Origin: Actinomycetospora straminea
GTDB taxonomy: Bacteria; Actinomycetota; Actinomycetes; Mycobacteriales; Pseudonocardiaceae
Length of the DNA stretch: 64,000 bases
Assembly (NCBI RefSeq): GCF_028737255.1
Contig: NZ_JAQZAN010000020.1
Location: 49,606 to 113,605 of the forward strand
Reading direction: 5' to 3'
A program made the position numbers and the translations under genes. Position 1 is the first letter of the stretch; every line of letters starts with the position of its first letter. This document shows positions 8,497 to 20,261 of this stretch, piece by piece. Below the pieces are notes generated by a model that did not search any database, had not been told where the DNA came from, and worked only from the letters and a program-made list of their open reading frames with translations.

Positions 8497-9669
8497 ATGA
8501 GCAGGACGATCGACGGCTCCGGCATCGACAGCGTGCTGGCGGCCGCCGTCGACGCGGGCGACGTGCCCCACGTCGCGGCGATCGCGGCCGACGCGGACGG
8601 TGTGTTCTACGAGGGCGCGGCCGGGCCGCGCGCGGTCGGGGAGCCCGACCAGGTCTCCACGAGCACGCACTTCCGGATCATGTCGATGACCAAGATGGTC
8701 GCGACCACCGCCGCGCTGCAGCAGGTGGAGCGCGGCGAGCTGGACCTCGACGCCCCGGTCGAGCAGTACCGGCCGGAGTTCGCCGAGATCCAGGTGCTCG
8801 ACGGCTTCGACGGCGACACCCCGCGCCTGCGGGCGCCCGCGAGCCGGGCGACCGTGCGGCACCTCATCACCCACACCTCGGGCCTGAGCTACTGGTTCTG
8901 GAACGCCGACATCCACCGCTACGAGCAGGTCACGGGCCACCCGAACGTCGTGCCCGGCCTGCGCCGCGCCCTCATGGCGCCGATGGTCGCCGACCCCGGC
9001 ACGCGCTTCGAGTACGGCATCAACACCGACTGGCTGGGGCTCGTCGTCGAGGCCGTCGCCGGCGCCACGCTCGACGTGGTGATCAAGGACCACATCACCG
9101 GGCCGCTCGGCATGGACGACACGGTCTTCGCCCTCGACGACACCCAGCAGGGCAACAAGACCCCGGTGCACGTCCGCGGCGAGGACGGCGCGTGGACCAA
9201 CGCCGGCAACCTCCTGCCCGACGACCCGGAGTGGTGGGCCGGCGGCCACGGCCTGCACTCCACCCCGCGCGACTACATCCGCTTCGAGCGCGCGCTGCTG
9301 CGCGGCGGCGAGCTGGACGGCACGCGCATCCTGCGCCAGGAGACCGTCGACGCCGCGTTCTCCGACCAGCTCGGCGGCCTGCCGTTCCCCGAGGAGATCG
9401 CGACGGCCGACCCGGCCACCACCGACGTGCTGCACCTGGGCCCGGGCTGGACCTGGGGCTACGGCCTGCTGCTCAACACCGAGGACGTCCCCGGACGGCG
9501 CCGGGCGTGGAGCGGGGCGTGGGCGGGCCTGCTCAACACCCACTTCTGGATCGACCGCAGCACGGGCATCTGCGCCTCGATCTACACGAACTCGCTGCCG
9601 TTCATCAGCGAGCACGAGGCGTGGAAGCTCTACGGCGACTTCGAGTCGGCGCTCTACGCCGCGCTGTGA
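8497..9669 (+). CDS. Serine hydrolase, beta-lactamase/class C-like family
   Basis: A 390-residue beta-lactamase-fold serine hydrolase. The nucleophile motif SxxK is S63-M-T-K66, the second motif YxN appears as YGIN (Y173-N176), and GGHGL occupies the place of the third motif. Such proteins act as esterases or peptidases rather than antibiotic-resistance enzymes in most actinomycetes. No signal peptide or transmembrane helix is seen, so a cytoplasmic location is likely. ATG 8497 follows an AGGAGG ribosome binding site. The final residues FESALYAAL and the clustered HFWIDRSTGI are typical of family Pfam Beta-lactamase (PF00144). Substrate unknown. Confidence 0.88.
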   Translation: MSRTIDGSGIDSVLAAAVDAGDVPHVAAIAADADGVFYEGAAGPRAVGEPDQVSTSTHFRIMSMTKMVATTAALQQVERGELDLDAPVEQYRPEFAEIQVLDGFDGDTPRLRAPASRATVRHLITHTSGLSYWFWNADIHRYEQVTGHPNVVPGLRRALMAPMVADPGTRFEYGINTDWLGLVVEAVAGATLDVVIKDHITGPLGMDDTVFALDDTQQGNKTPVHVRGEDGAWTNAGNLLPDDPEWWAGGHGLHSTPRDYIRFERALLRGGELDGTRILRQETVDAAFSDQLGGLPFPEEIATADPATTDVLHLGPGWTWGYGLLLNTEDVPGRRRAWSGAWAGLLNTHFWIDRSTGICASIYTNSLPFISEHEAWKLYGDFESALYAAL

Positions 9670-9759
9670 TCACCGCACTGTGACGACCGCCCCTGTGACC
9701 ACCGCCCTGTGACCGGGGACCGTTTGCGTTGTCGTTAGCGGTGCTATGGACTGGGGGCC

Positions 9760-12662
<2,903 letters not shown>

Positions 12663-12680
12663 GTAGTCGCGACACGACGA

Positions 12681-12710
12681 GGCGCCCGCGGCCGGCCGGC
12701 CGCGGGCGCC
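12681..12710. terminator. Bidirectional hairpin between convergent rox and SDR genes
   Basis: A perfect inverted repeat with 13-bp GC-only arms (GGCGCCCGCGGCC and its complement) around GGCC. It lies 18 bp after the rox stop and 8 bp before the SDR stop on the other strand. No T-tract. Its position and strength fit a factor-independent, bidirectional actinobacterial terminator. Confidence 0.7.
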
Positions 12711-12718
12711 CTCGGTCG

Positions 12719-13681
12719 TCAGGCGCGCGGCGCCACCGGCGGGGTCGTCGCGGGGAACGACACCCCCGTCATCTCCTGCGACACCTGCCACACCCGCTCG
12801 GCCTCGTCGATGCTGCGCAGCGTCGGCCACGACTTCTGCTCGCCGGGCGGGCCGCCGAGGCCGCCGATCCCCTGGGGTCCGTAGAAGTGCCCGCTGCGGG
12901 CCTGCGGCGACGTCGCGGCGTAGAGGGCGGGGAGCCCGGCGCTCTCGACGGTGCCGGCGAGGATGCCGTGGCGGGACAGGAAGCCGATGACCTTGCGGCC
13001 GCGGACGGCCTCGGCCCGCCCGAGCTCGGGGCGCGCCATGAGCAGGTTCGACGGCGCGATGCCGGGGTGCGAGGCGTTGCTCGTGATGCCCCACCCGCCG
13101 GCGCGGCTGCGGCGGTCGAGCTCGAGCGCGAAGAGCCCGAACGCGATCTTCGACCGGCGGTAGGCGCGCATCCCGTCGTAGGAGCGCTCGGCGTTCAGGT
13201 CGTCCCAGTCGATCGACCCGGCGCGGGCGGCGATGCTGAGCTGCGAGGTCACCCGGCCACGGCCGGCGCGCAGCAGCGGCAGGAGTTGGGCCACGAGGGC
13301 GACGTGGCCGAGGTGGTTGGTGCCCCACTGCAGCTCGAAGCCGTCGACGGTGGTCTGCCGCCCGGGCGGGGTCATGACGCCGGCGTTGTTGATGAGCAGG
13401 TGGATCGGGCGGTCCTCCGCGCGCATCGCGGCACCGAGCGCGGCAATCGAGGCGAGCGAGGACAGGTCGAGCTCGCGCAGCGACACCGCGGCGCCGGGGA
13501 CCTGCTCGCGGATGGCGCTGATCGCCGCCTCGCCCTTGCGCGGGTTGCGGACCGGCAGCACCACCTCGGCGCCGGCGGCGGCCAATCGTCGGGCGATCCC
13601 GAGGCCGATGCCGTCGCTGGCGCCGGTGACGACGGCGCGGCGGCCGGTGAGGTCGGGGACGGTGAAGGGCGTGCGGGACAT
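12719..13681 (-). CDS. SDR-family oxidoreductase, retinol dehydrogenase/protochlorophyllide reductase-like
   Basis: A 320-residue short-chain dehydrogenase/reductase. [12 protein letters not shown] is the cofactor motif (residues about 18-29), INNAGVM the NNAG motif, LSIAAR the serine region and YRRSK the catalytic YxxxK. The longer C-terminal region, with a loop after the active site ([12 protein letters not shown]), matches the group annotated as oxidoreductases related to retinol dehydrogenase. The preceding GGAGGAG ribosome binding site supports ATG 13681. It is followed by the convergent rox terminator; the DUF3159 gene upstream is 42 bp away on the same strand, so the two may be co-transcribed. 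Substrate unknown. Confidence 0.87.
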   Translation of the reverse strand: MSRTPFTVPDLTGRRAVVTGASDGIGLGIARRLAAAGAEVVLPVRNPRKGEAAISAIREQVPGAAVSLRELDLSSLASIAALGAAMRAEDRPIHLLINNAGVMTPPGRQTTVDGFELQWGTNHLGHVALVAQLLPLLRAGRGRVTSQLSIAARAGSIDWDDLNAERSYDGMRAYRRSKIAFGLFALELDRRSRAGGWGITSNASHPGIAPSNLLMARPELGRAEAVRGRKVIGFLSRHGILAGTVESAGLPALYAATSPQARSGHFYGPQGIGGLGGPPGEQKSWPTLRSIDEAERVWQVSQEMTGVSFPATTPPVAPRA

Positions 13682-13723
13682 GGCTCCTCCTGGAGGGGTG
13701 GGTCGGGGCTGGTGACCGGGGCG

Positions 13724-14458
13724 CTACGGGGCGGCCGTGATCGCGCGGCGGGCGGCGACGAGGGTCACGGCGGCGATGAGGGCGAAGACGGGCGCGGCGG
13801 CGACGCCGAGGGCGGCGAGGACGGCCGGTTGGTCGGCGAGGTAGGCGAACCCGCGGGCGACGAGGTTCACGGCGTGGAAGGCGACGGCGGCGAGCGTGCT
13901 GAGGGTGTAGACGCGCATCAGGCGGGGGTGCTCGCGCCAGTCCGCGGGGCCGCCGACGAGGCGGTTGAAGATCATGCCGGTGATCGGCCGGCGCACGAGG
14001 ACCGAGCCGAGGAAGACCACGCCGAGCACCGCCGGGATGAGGGTCGGCAGCAGGAAGAAGGCCCGCGCCTCGCCGGAGAAGGCGGCGATGCCCGCGCAGA
14101 CGCCGGCGACGGCGAGGCCGATGAGCGCGCCCCGCAGCGACTCCCGGCGGGCCAGCCGCACGCCGAACGCCACGGGCGCGGCGACGGCGAGGGCGATGAA
14201 CGCCCAGGTCAGCCCGCCCACGGCGTCGGCGGCGACGAACGCGATCGCGGGCAGGCCGGCGACGAGGATGCCCGTCATGCCCCCGGAGCGCGCGAGGCTC
14301 CGGCGCAGCGCCGCGGACAGCGTCGTCGGCTGGTCGTCGTCGGGCTCGTCGGCCTGCCGGTCGGCGGGCTGGTCGTCGAGCTCGTCGCCGGGCTGGTCGT
14401 CGACGGGTCGAGCGGTGGCGAACTGCTCGGTCGGGGCGGCCGCGAGGTCGTTCGTCAT
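13724..14458 (-). CDS. DUF3159-domain membrane protein
   Basis: A 244-residue integral membrane protein. The first 50 residues are hydrophilic and acidic with repeated Asp-Gln-Pro-Ala elements (DDQPGDELDDQPADRQ); about six helices follow, starting at GILVAGLPAIAFVAADAV. The core segment RPITGMIFNRLVGGPADWR matches the conserved DUF3159 region. Function of the family is not known. ATG 14458 is chosen because it begins the acidic domain and has GGAGC 7 bases upstream; the frame continues beyond but would run into the divergent regulator gene. The regulator at 14660 may control it. Confidence 0.75.
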   Translation of the reverse strand: MTNDLAAAPTEQFATARPVDDQPGDELDDQPADRQADEPDDDQPTTLSAALRRSLARSGGMTGILVAGLPAIAFVAADAVGGLTWAFIALAVAAPVAFGVRLARRESLRGALIGLAVAGVCAGIAAFSGEARAFFLLPTLIPAVLGVVFLGSVLVRRPITGMIFNRLVGGPADWREHPRLMRVYTLSTLAAVAFHAVNLVARGFAYLADQPAVLAALGVAAAPVFALIAAVTLVAARRAITAAP

Positions 14459-14532
14459 GGGAGCGCTCCTGGGGCGTCGGGGGTGGACGCCGTCGACACT
14501 CACCCCTCGCCGGGGCGACAACCACGGCCTGC

Positions 14533-14606
14533 CGATCCGTGGCTGACGGGACCGCTCCACCGCACTCCTCCGGCTCACCGAAGGGGGGATCGACGATCCG
14601 TGGCTG
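14533..14606. promoter_or_regulatory. Pair of 13-bp direct repeats between divergent genes, putative operator
   Basis: CGATCCGTGGCTG occurs at 14533-14545 and again at 14594-14606, 61 bp apart, in the 201-bp gap between the DUF3159 gene and the MmyB-type regulator. The first copy is also part of an inverted CCACGG-N9-CCGTGG. A repeated word in a divergent promoter region next to a regulator suggests binding sites for that regulator; function is inferred. Confidence 0.45.
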
Positions 14607-14659
14607 CCCGGTGCCCGCGCCGGTAGGAACGGGGGAGCACCGAGGAGAGGGCGGTACCC

Positions 14660-15532
14660 ATGATCGACCGGGCCGGGCTGGCGGCGTTCCTCCGGCGCCG
14701 TCGCGAGTCGCTGCAGCCCGAGGACGTCGGCCTGCCGCGCGGGCAGCGCCGGCGCACCACCGGGCTGCGCCGCGAGGAGGTGGCCGCCCTCTGCCACATG
14801 TCGACCGACTACTACGCGCGCCTCGAGCGCGAGCGCGGCCCGCAGCCGTCCGAGCAGATGATCGCGTCGATCGCGCAGGGCCTGCACCTGTCGATCGACG
14901 AGCGCGACCACCTGTTCCGGCTCGCCGGGCACCAGCCGCCGGCCCGCGGCGCGGCGAGCGAGCACATCAGCCCCGGGCTGCTGCGCATCCTCGACCGGCT
15001 CGCCGACACGCCCGCCGAGATCGTCACCGAGCTCGGCGAGACCCTGCGCCAGAGCCCCATGGGCGTCGCGCTCACCGGCGACACGACCCACTACACCGGC
15101 CCGGCGCGCAGCCGCGGCTACCGGTGGTTCACCGAACCGGCCACGCGCGCGCTCTACGCGCCCGAGGACCACGCGTTCCTCTCCCGGATGTACGCCGCGG
15201 GCCTGCGCCAGATCGCGACGATGCGCGGGCCAGGCTCCCGGGCCGCCCGGTTCGTCGACCTCCTGCTCGCCGAGAGCGAGGAGTTCCGCCGGCTGTGGGA
15301 CGACCACGAGGTCGGCCTGCACCCGGCCGACACCAAGCGCCTCGTCCACCCCGAGCTGGGGACGCTGACGCTGAACTGCCAGACGCTGCTCGACCCCGAC
15401 CAGTCGCACCGGCTGTTCGTCTACACCGCCGTCCCGGGCAGCGAGAGCTACGAGAAGCTCCAGCTCCTCGCGGTCATCGGGGCCCAGCGGGTCGGGGCCG
15501 ACCTGCCGGCCCAGGCGTCGGGACACGCCTGA
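14660..15532 (+). CDS. Helix-turn-helix regulator with MmyB-like ligand-binding domain
   Basis: A 290-residue two-domain regulator. Residues about 8-90 form a helix-turn-helix (GLRREEVAALCHMSTDYYARLERER); the rest is the MmyB-like domain, a PAS-related fold thought to bind fatty-acid-type ligands, with YRWFTEPATRALYAPEDH and HPELGTLTLNCQTLL as typical segments. Actinobacteria carry many of these next to dehydrogenases or transporters that they regulate. It is divergent from DUF3159 and the SDR downstream of that gene, with duplicated sites between. ATG 14660 has GAGGAGAGGG upstream. It converges on the aquaporin with 12 bp between stops. Confidence 0.9.
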   Translation: MIDRAGLAAFLRRRRESLQPEDVGLPRGQRRRTTGLRREEVAALCHMSTDYYARLERERGPQPSEQMIASIAQGLHLSIDERDHLFRLAGHQPPARGAASEHISPGLLRILDRLADTPAEIVTELGETLRQSPMGVALTGDTTHYTGPARSRGYRWFTEPATRALYAPEDHAFLSRMYAAGLRQIATMRGPGSRAARFVDLLLAESEEFRRLWDDHEVGLHPADTKRLVHPELGTLTLNCQTLLDPDQSHRLFVYTAVPGSESYEKLQLLAVIGAQRVGADLPAQASGHA

Positions 15533-15544
15533 GCCGGTCGCCGG

Positions 15545-16324
15545 TCAGGACGGGGCGTCGCCTTTGCTGATCAGCTTGTCGTAGGCCACGGCCGCGACGA
15601 TGCCGCCGACGATCGGCCCGACCAGGTAGATCCACCAGTACGAGAACGAGCCGGCGACGATCTCGGGGCCGAGCGCGCGCACCGGGTTGACGGCCCCGCC
15701 GGTGATCGGGCCGGCGACGAAGACCCCGACCGCGAGGGCGGCGCCGACGGCGATGGGGGCGACGCTGTCCGCGACGCGGTCGTCGGTGGCCACCGAGATG
15801 ATCACGAACACCAGCACGAACGTCACGATCGCCTCGACCGCGAGGCCCTGCAGCGGTCCGACGCCCGGCGTCGGCGCGGTGGCCGCCAGCGACGCCTGGT
15901 CGCGGCCCGGGGCGCCGAACGCGACCCAGGTCCCGAGCGCGCCGAGCACGGCGCCGACGAGCTGCGCCACGAGGTAGGCCGGCACGTAGCGCCAAGGGAA
16001 CTTCCCGGTGACCGCGAGCCCGAGCGTCACCGCCGGGTTCACGTGGGCGCCCGAGACGTGGCCGATGGCCGCTACCACGGCCAGCAGCACGATGCCGAAG
16101 GCCAGCGGGGTGGCCAGCGAGTCGTAGGCGGCGCCGGCCACGGGCTTCGCGAGCGAGGCGGCCGTGGCCACCGCGGTGCCGCCGAGGACGAGGATCGCGG
16201 TGCCGACGAGCTCCGCGGCGCTCGCCGCGGCCATGTTGACGCCGGTGCGGCTGCCGTAGAGCCCGCGGCTCCCGGAGCTGCTGCCCGGGGCCCGGTCGGT
16301 GGTGCGGTCGGCGGTGGTGGTCAT
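15545..16324 (-). CDS. Aquaporin-family (MIP) channel with an NPV second motif
   Basis: A 259-residue channel protein with six transmembrane helices and two pore loops. The first signature is intact (GAHVNPAVTLGLA), the second reads GGAVNPVRALGPE, so NPA is replaced by NPV. In MIP proteins the two NPA boxes meet at the pore centre; a change of the third residue occurs in some aquaglyceroporins and can alter selectivity. The N-terminal 30 residues are hydrophilic. ATG 16324 is used because the next upstream region lacks a ribosome binding site; GGGGGA lies just before it. Water or a small neutral solute is the likely substrate. Confidence 0.9.
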   Translation of the reverse strand: MTTTADRTTDRAPGSSSGSRGLYGSRTGVNMAAASAAELVGTAILVLGGTAVATAASLAKPVAGAAYDSLATPLAFGIVLLAVVAAIGHVSGAHVNPAVTLGLAVTGKFPWRYVPAYLVAQLVGAVLGALGTWVAFGAPGRDQASLAATAPTPGVGPLQGLAVEAIVTFVLVFVIISVATDDRVADSVAPIAVGAALAVGVFVAGPITGGAVNPVRALGPEIVAGSFSYWWIYLVGPIVGGIVAAVAYDKLISKGDAPS

Positions 16325-16673
16325 GACGGTCCCCCTGGGACGACGGTGGCGACGGACTCGCGTCGGCACCTGCTCGACCGACTGCCGCACCGCGTTACCC
16401 CACCGGCCGCACCCGGAACCCCGACACGGAGCACCCGCGGCCCGTGTGCTCCCTCCTCCGCACGCGCAACCGAGGTGAGTCCCGTGAGCATCGACTAGTC
16501 GCCCGAGCCGGTGGTCGGCCGGCCATCCCTCCGGTCGGCGACCACCACGGCGGCCCGTGGGACCGTGCCGGACAGGCACCTGCGCGAGGCGCTGGCCCGC
16601 TCGCCACGCGCGCTCACCCACGTCCGCCTCCACCAGCGCGACCCACCGGACCCTCCCCGCGCGGACCGACGGG
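16325..16673. other. Intergenic region without a supported gene
   Basis: About 350 bp between the aquaporin start and the LysR stop. I see no reading frame with protein-like composition. It contains two hairpin-like stretches: GGAGCAC/GTGCTCC near 16425-16450 and GTGGTCG/CGACCAC near 16510-16550, the latter possibly a terminator for the LysR gene. The aquaporin promoter must lie at the left end. Confidence 0.4.
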
Positions 16674-17579
16674 TCATCCCGCGATCGATGCGGCGATGCC
16701 CGTGATCGAGTCCAGCGCGTGGCTGATCACCTTCTGGGCGGCGCCGCCCGCGCGCGTCACGGCGACGATCCGCCGGACGGGGGCCGCGGGTCCGCCCAGG
16801 CGCAGGCGCACGATGTCGGTGCCCGGGTGCACCGGGGCCAGGCGGGGGAGCATGAAGATGCCGAAGCCGTGGGCGACCAGCGCTGTCCCGGTGTCCCACT
16901 CGTCGGCGTAGTGGGCGACGAACGGTCGGAAGCCGGCGGCCTGGCACGCGGCGAGGGTGAGCCGGTGGTACGCGCTGTCGGGCCGGCAGGTGATGAAGGG
17001 CTCGGCGGCCGCGTCGCGCAGCGACACCTCGGACCGGGTGGTGAGGGGGTGCCCGACCGGGACGGCGAGGTCGATCGGGTCGTCGAGCACGGGGTGCTGC
17101 TCGAAGCGCTGGTCGGTCGCGGGCGGGACGCGGTCGTCGACCACGAGCAGCGCGAGGTCGCAGTCGCCGGCCAGCAGCAGGTCGATGCAGCGCGCCGGCT
17201 CGGCCTCGACGACCTGGATCGCCAGCGCGGGGAAGCGCTCGCGCAGTGCCGCCGCCGTGGGGACGAGGAGCCTCGTCGCGGCGGTCGAGAACCCGCACAG
17301 CCCGATCGTGCCCGGGGTGTCCTCGGCGCCGGCCAGCTCGGCGCGTGCGATCTCGGCGAGGGCGTGCAGTGCCTCGGCGTGGCGCAGCAGGACGTGGCCC
17401 GCCGCCGTGGGCTCCATGCGCCGCCCGACCTGGCGCACCAGCGCCACCCCGAGCTCGTCGGAGAGCCCGCGCAGCTGCTGGGACACCGCGGACGACGTGA
17501 AGTGCAACGCCCTCGCGGCCGCGCTGACCGAGCGGTGGTGGGCCACGAGCTGGAGCGTCCTCAACCTCGGATCGATCAT
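16674..17579 (-). CDS. LysR-family transcriptional regulator
   Basis: A 301-residue complete LysR regulator. The winged helix-turn-helix occupies residues 1-60 (TLQLVAHHRSVSAAARALH, then SAVSQQLRGLSDELG), followed by the effector domain from about 88 (GTIGLCGFSTAATRLLVP). It is divergent from an MFS exporter gene, the start codons being 54 bp apart, the classic arrangement of a LysR regulator with its target. The spacer includes GTAGTGATGCTAC, an inverted GTAG-N5-CTAC, which could be a binding site. Likely activates the transporter in response to a small molecule; ligand unknown. Confidence 0.92.
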   Translation of the reverse strand: MIDPRLRTLQLVAHHRSVSAAARALHFTSSAVSQQLRGLSDELGVALVRQVGRRMEPTAAGHVLLRHAEALHALAEIARAELAGAEDTPGTIGLCGFSTAATRLLVPTAAALRERFPALAIQVVEAEPARCIDLLLAGDCDLALLVVDDRVPPATDQRFEQHPVLDDPIDLAVPVGHPLTTRSEVSLRDAAAEPFITCRPDSAYHRLTLAACQAAGFRPFVAHYADEWDTGTALVAHGFGIFMLPRLAPVHPGTDIVRLRLGGPAAPVRRIVAVTRAGGAAQKVISHALDSITGIAASIAG

Positions 17580-17633
17580 GTAGTGATGCTACGCGCTGCA
17601 TGAAGAAACGTGCGCTGGTGCTGAACGATCAGG

Positions 17634-18866
17634 ATGCGCATCGTCGAGGTCATGACCGCTGCTGCACCCCCCGGGACGGACGCCTCGACCGGGCCGCCCT
17701 CCCGATCCGCGCGGGCGTGGGCGCTCGCGCTGCTCGCCCTCGGGGCCGCCGGCGCCGGCATCCCGAGCCCGCTCTACCCCGCGTACCAGGCACAGCTCGG
17801 CTTCTCCGACGTGACCCTGACCGCCGTCTACGCGGTCTACCCCCTGGTCAGCGTCCCCGCGGTCTTCCTGCTCGGACCCCTGGGGGACCGGCTGTCCCCC
17901 CGCCGCGTCATGCGCTGCGGCATCGTGCTCGCCGCCGCGGGGTCGCTCGCGCTCGCCCTCGCGCCGAGCACCGGCTGGCTGGTCCTCGGTCGCGTCGCCT
18001 ACGGCATCGCGCTCGCCGTCATCACCGGAGCCGGGGTCGCGGTCGCGACCAGTGGCGCGGACAAGGTGCGCGCGGGTGCCGTGTCGGCGGTGGTGTTCAT
18101 CCTAGGAACGGGGGCGGGTCCGGTCCTCGGGGGCGCGCTCACCGCGTACGGCCCGACGCCCGGCCTCCTGCCCTTCGGCGTGGACCTGGTGCTGCTCGCC
18201 GTCGTGTTCGTCGGCCTCGGCAGCGTGCGGGATCCCGGGCCCGCTGACGTCCCGGCGCCGGACACCGAGGGCGACCCGCCCGCGACCGGCACCGCGCGGC
18301 GGGCTCTCGTCGTCGCCGCCGTGAACGGCTTCCTCGGCTGGGCCGTGGTCGGACTCTTCCTCGGGCTCATCTCCTCGGTCGCCGAGCGCTTCCTCGGCCT
18401 CGGGGATCCGCTCTGGGGCGGGGCCCTCGCCGGCGCGCTGCTGCTCTGGTCCACGCTGACGGTGGCGGTGGTCGGCCGACTGGGCCCCCGTCGCTCCCAG
18501 CTCGTGGGTCTGGTCGCCCTGGCCGTGTCGCTGGTGGTCCTCGCCCCCGCCGTGGACTCCCTCGCCGCGATCGTGACGGCGTGCGTCGTCGCGGGCCTGG
18601 CCAACGGGCTGCTCTACGGCGGGGCGACCACAGTCGTCGCCACGACGGCCCCGCCGGAGCGGGCCAGCCGCACGGCCGCCGCGGTCTACTCCGCCTTCTA
18701 CCTGGGCGCCGGGCTCCCGACCCTCCTGGTCGGTGTCCTGACGACCTTGCTGCCCCTCGACGCGGCCCTGTCGACCATCGCCGTCGCGACGCTCGCGCTC
18801 ACCGCGGTCATGATCGTCGTATCGGGCGTCGACAACCACCGGGCCGCGGCATCGGCGACCCGTTGA
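17634..18866 (+). CDS. MFS transporter
   Basis: A 410-residue major facilitator with 12 predicted helices. The MFS motif between helices 2 and 3 reads GPLGDRLSPRRVMRCG, and the central cytoplasmic loop is PADVPAPDTEGDPPATG. The conserved N-terminal helix begins at WALALLALGAAGAGIPSPLYPAYQ. It belongs to the drug/sugar efflux type but specificity is open. The divergent LysR regulator probably controls it. ATG 17634 is kept; ATG 17652 with GAGG close by is an alternative that removes six residues. The stop is 14 bp from the left end of the mobile island, meaning the island inserted just behind this gene. Confidence 0.88.
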   Translation: MRIVEVMTAAAPPGTDASTGPPSRSARAWALALLALGAAGAGIPSPLYPAYQAQLGFSDVTLTAVYAVYPLVSVPAVFLLGPLGDRLSPRRVMRCGIVLAAAGSLALALAPSTGWLVLGRVAYGIALAVITGAGVAVATSGADKVRAGAVSAVVFILGTGAGPVLGGALTAYGPTPGLLPFGVDLVLLAVVFVGLGSVRDPGPADVPAPDTEGDPPATGTARRALVVAAVNGFLGWAVVGLFLGLISSVAERFLGLGDPLWGGALAGALLLWSTLTVAVVGRLGPRRSQLVGLVALAVSLVVLAPAVDSLAAIVTACVVAGLANGLLYGGATTVVATTAPPERASRTAAAVYSAFYLGAGLPTLLVGVLTTLLPLDAALSTIAVATLALTAVMIVVSGVDNHRAAASATR

Positions 18867-18880
18867 CCTGCGGTGTTTGC

Positions 18881-18926
18881 TGTGGAGCGGGCGACGGGAA
18901 TCGAACCCGCGTAGCCAGTTTGGAAG
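18881..18926 (-). repeat. attL: duplicate of the tRNA-Gly 3' half
   Basis: 46 bp identical to 39008-39053. It includes the CCA-containing 3' end, acceptor strand, T-arm and anticodon loop of tRNA-Gly(TCC) on the - strand, and then diverges. It is not a functional tRNA: the D-arm and 5' half are missing. This is the far attachment site left by insertion into the tRNA gene. Confidence 0.92.
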
Positions 18927-19010
18927 GCCGCGCCAGGGGAGCGGTCACAAGCGGTGACCTCGACCGGAACGCGGCAGCTGGTGTCCGTGCTGGCCCCGGT
19001 TGACCTCGCC

Positions 19011-19031
19011 CAATCGCACGCTAATCGCACG
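19011..19031. repeat. Left arm-type repeat, two AATCGCACG units
   Basis: CAATCGCACGCTAATCGCACG, 85 bp inside attL. An almost identical sequence is at 38919-38938 next to the integrase stop, one base different. Tandem nonamers near both ends of an element are typical of arm-type binding sites for tyrosine integrases. Role inferred. Confidence 0.55.
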
Positions 19032-19688
19032 CGAGGCCGCGGGCGGCATGATCCTTGACAACTCCATGATCCACCTCGGGCGGAGCGCTACCGTATCAAT
19101 GCCTCTCGGCGGCCGTCGGCAAGGTCGGCGGGTGTTGCCACCGCCCGTCTGACCTGCACGTCCGTGCCCGAGAGTGCTATCCCGTGGTGGCCTGAACCGT
19201 CGCTCGTGCTCCGCGCACGCTCCGAGTGAGCAGCGAACCGGGTTGGTTGGCGCACGGTGTCGTACGGCTGCAGGAGATGATCTTTGACAACGACATCGTG
19301 GCCACTGGGGAAGTGCTTGTCGAAGGGGGTTGCGGCCTCGGAACGGGGGCGGGACGCGCCACGCTCCTGCGGCAGTGACCCATGTCGACCGCCGCAATTT
19401 CACTTGGTGCCATAGCGGCGACCGAGGTCGTCGTGCCGCCGCATCGCCGACGTCGTCGATGAGGTGCTCTTCCATGGACGTCCTATGGCTTAGCCCGACC
19501 GACCTGACAGGCAACTGGGTTCCTGATGGCCGTAGTCGTACGCGAGCACGCGGCGAGCGCCTCACCATGAGGGGCACAGATTCTCCCTCTGCGTCTTGAG
19601 CCGCTGGCGTAACCAGAGGACCATCCACTGTCGGCTCGCAACGTGCGCCGTCCGCCCTGCCCCGGCACGGAACGGCGTGTGAGCCACC

Positions 19689-19743
19689 TGAGGACAGCCC
19701 AGACCCCGCTGTCCCCCCGCCGCGCTGGTCTGGGCTGTCCTCA
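19689..19743. other. Hairpin with 17-bp perfect arms
   Basis: TGAGGACAGCCCAGACC at 19689-19705 is exactly complementary to 19727-19743, with a 21-base C-rich loop. No coding sequence surrounds it. It could be a terminator, a leader RNA structure, or the footprint of a small mobile element. It is about 520 bp before the GAF-ANTAR gene at 20262. Confidence 0.6.
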
Positions 19744-20261
19744 CCCCAGCAGTAACAGTGACGCGTCCGACGGCCACGGGACGGCCATTGAGTCCCCGGG
19801 TAGCGCCCATGGACTACCCGGCCACCGCTTCCGTGCTGCTCTTTCGCCACAGGGGTGCGCCGAGCCGGGCGGGCAGGGTCGGGCCAGGGCTCGTGGCCGG
19901 TGCGCTGGCTCACGTGGTGATCGAGACGCACCGCGAGCACAGCTCGTCGTTGACGAGAAACGCAGGGACGGGCCTTTCGCTGCGCTATTCGGCGGACCGC
20001 TCCGTGGGTAGCCGGTGGCCGTGAAGGCCGGTACGGTTTCGGGGGCGGCCGCCGCCCAGATGTTGACCAGCCAGCGCAGGGGCGCGGTGGCACACCGCGG
20101 CGTCACCCCGGCCCCTGGTGGCGCCCGGTCTCACCCGCCTGCCTTTGCCGGGCAACGATGGGGCGTGATACCACCAGCGTCGTATGGAGTCTGAGGGCTG
20201 TGGAGATCGGCGGGCACCGTCGTTGCCTCGCGGGTGACGCCGGTGAGCAACCGGGACAGTC

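Larger units (their letters stand above)
18927..20261. other. Left end of the island, no supported gene
   Basis: About 1.3 kb. Both strands have open frames, but their composition (Arg/Pro/Ser-rich, no domain) looks like shadow coding. One frame ending near 19378 reads MIFDNDIVATGEVLVEGG and may be a gene remnant; this is uncertain. The stretch contains the arm-type repeats at 19011-19031 and a strong hairpin at 19689-19743. It appears to be decayed mobile DNA plus the promoter region for the first GAF-ANTAR gene. Confidence 0.4.

Noticed and set aside
18881..18926. Second tRNA-Gly gene
   Set aside because: Only the 3' half is present; the D-arm and 5' acceptor strand are missing. It is an attachment-site copy.
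18945..20093. 382-codon open frame on the - strand at the left end of the island
   Set aside because: Composition is Arg/Pro/Ser-rich, no domain or ribosome binding site is visible, and it spans the 17-bp-arm hairpin. Treated as non-coding or decayed.
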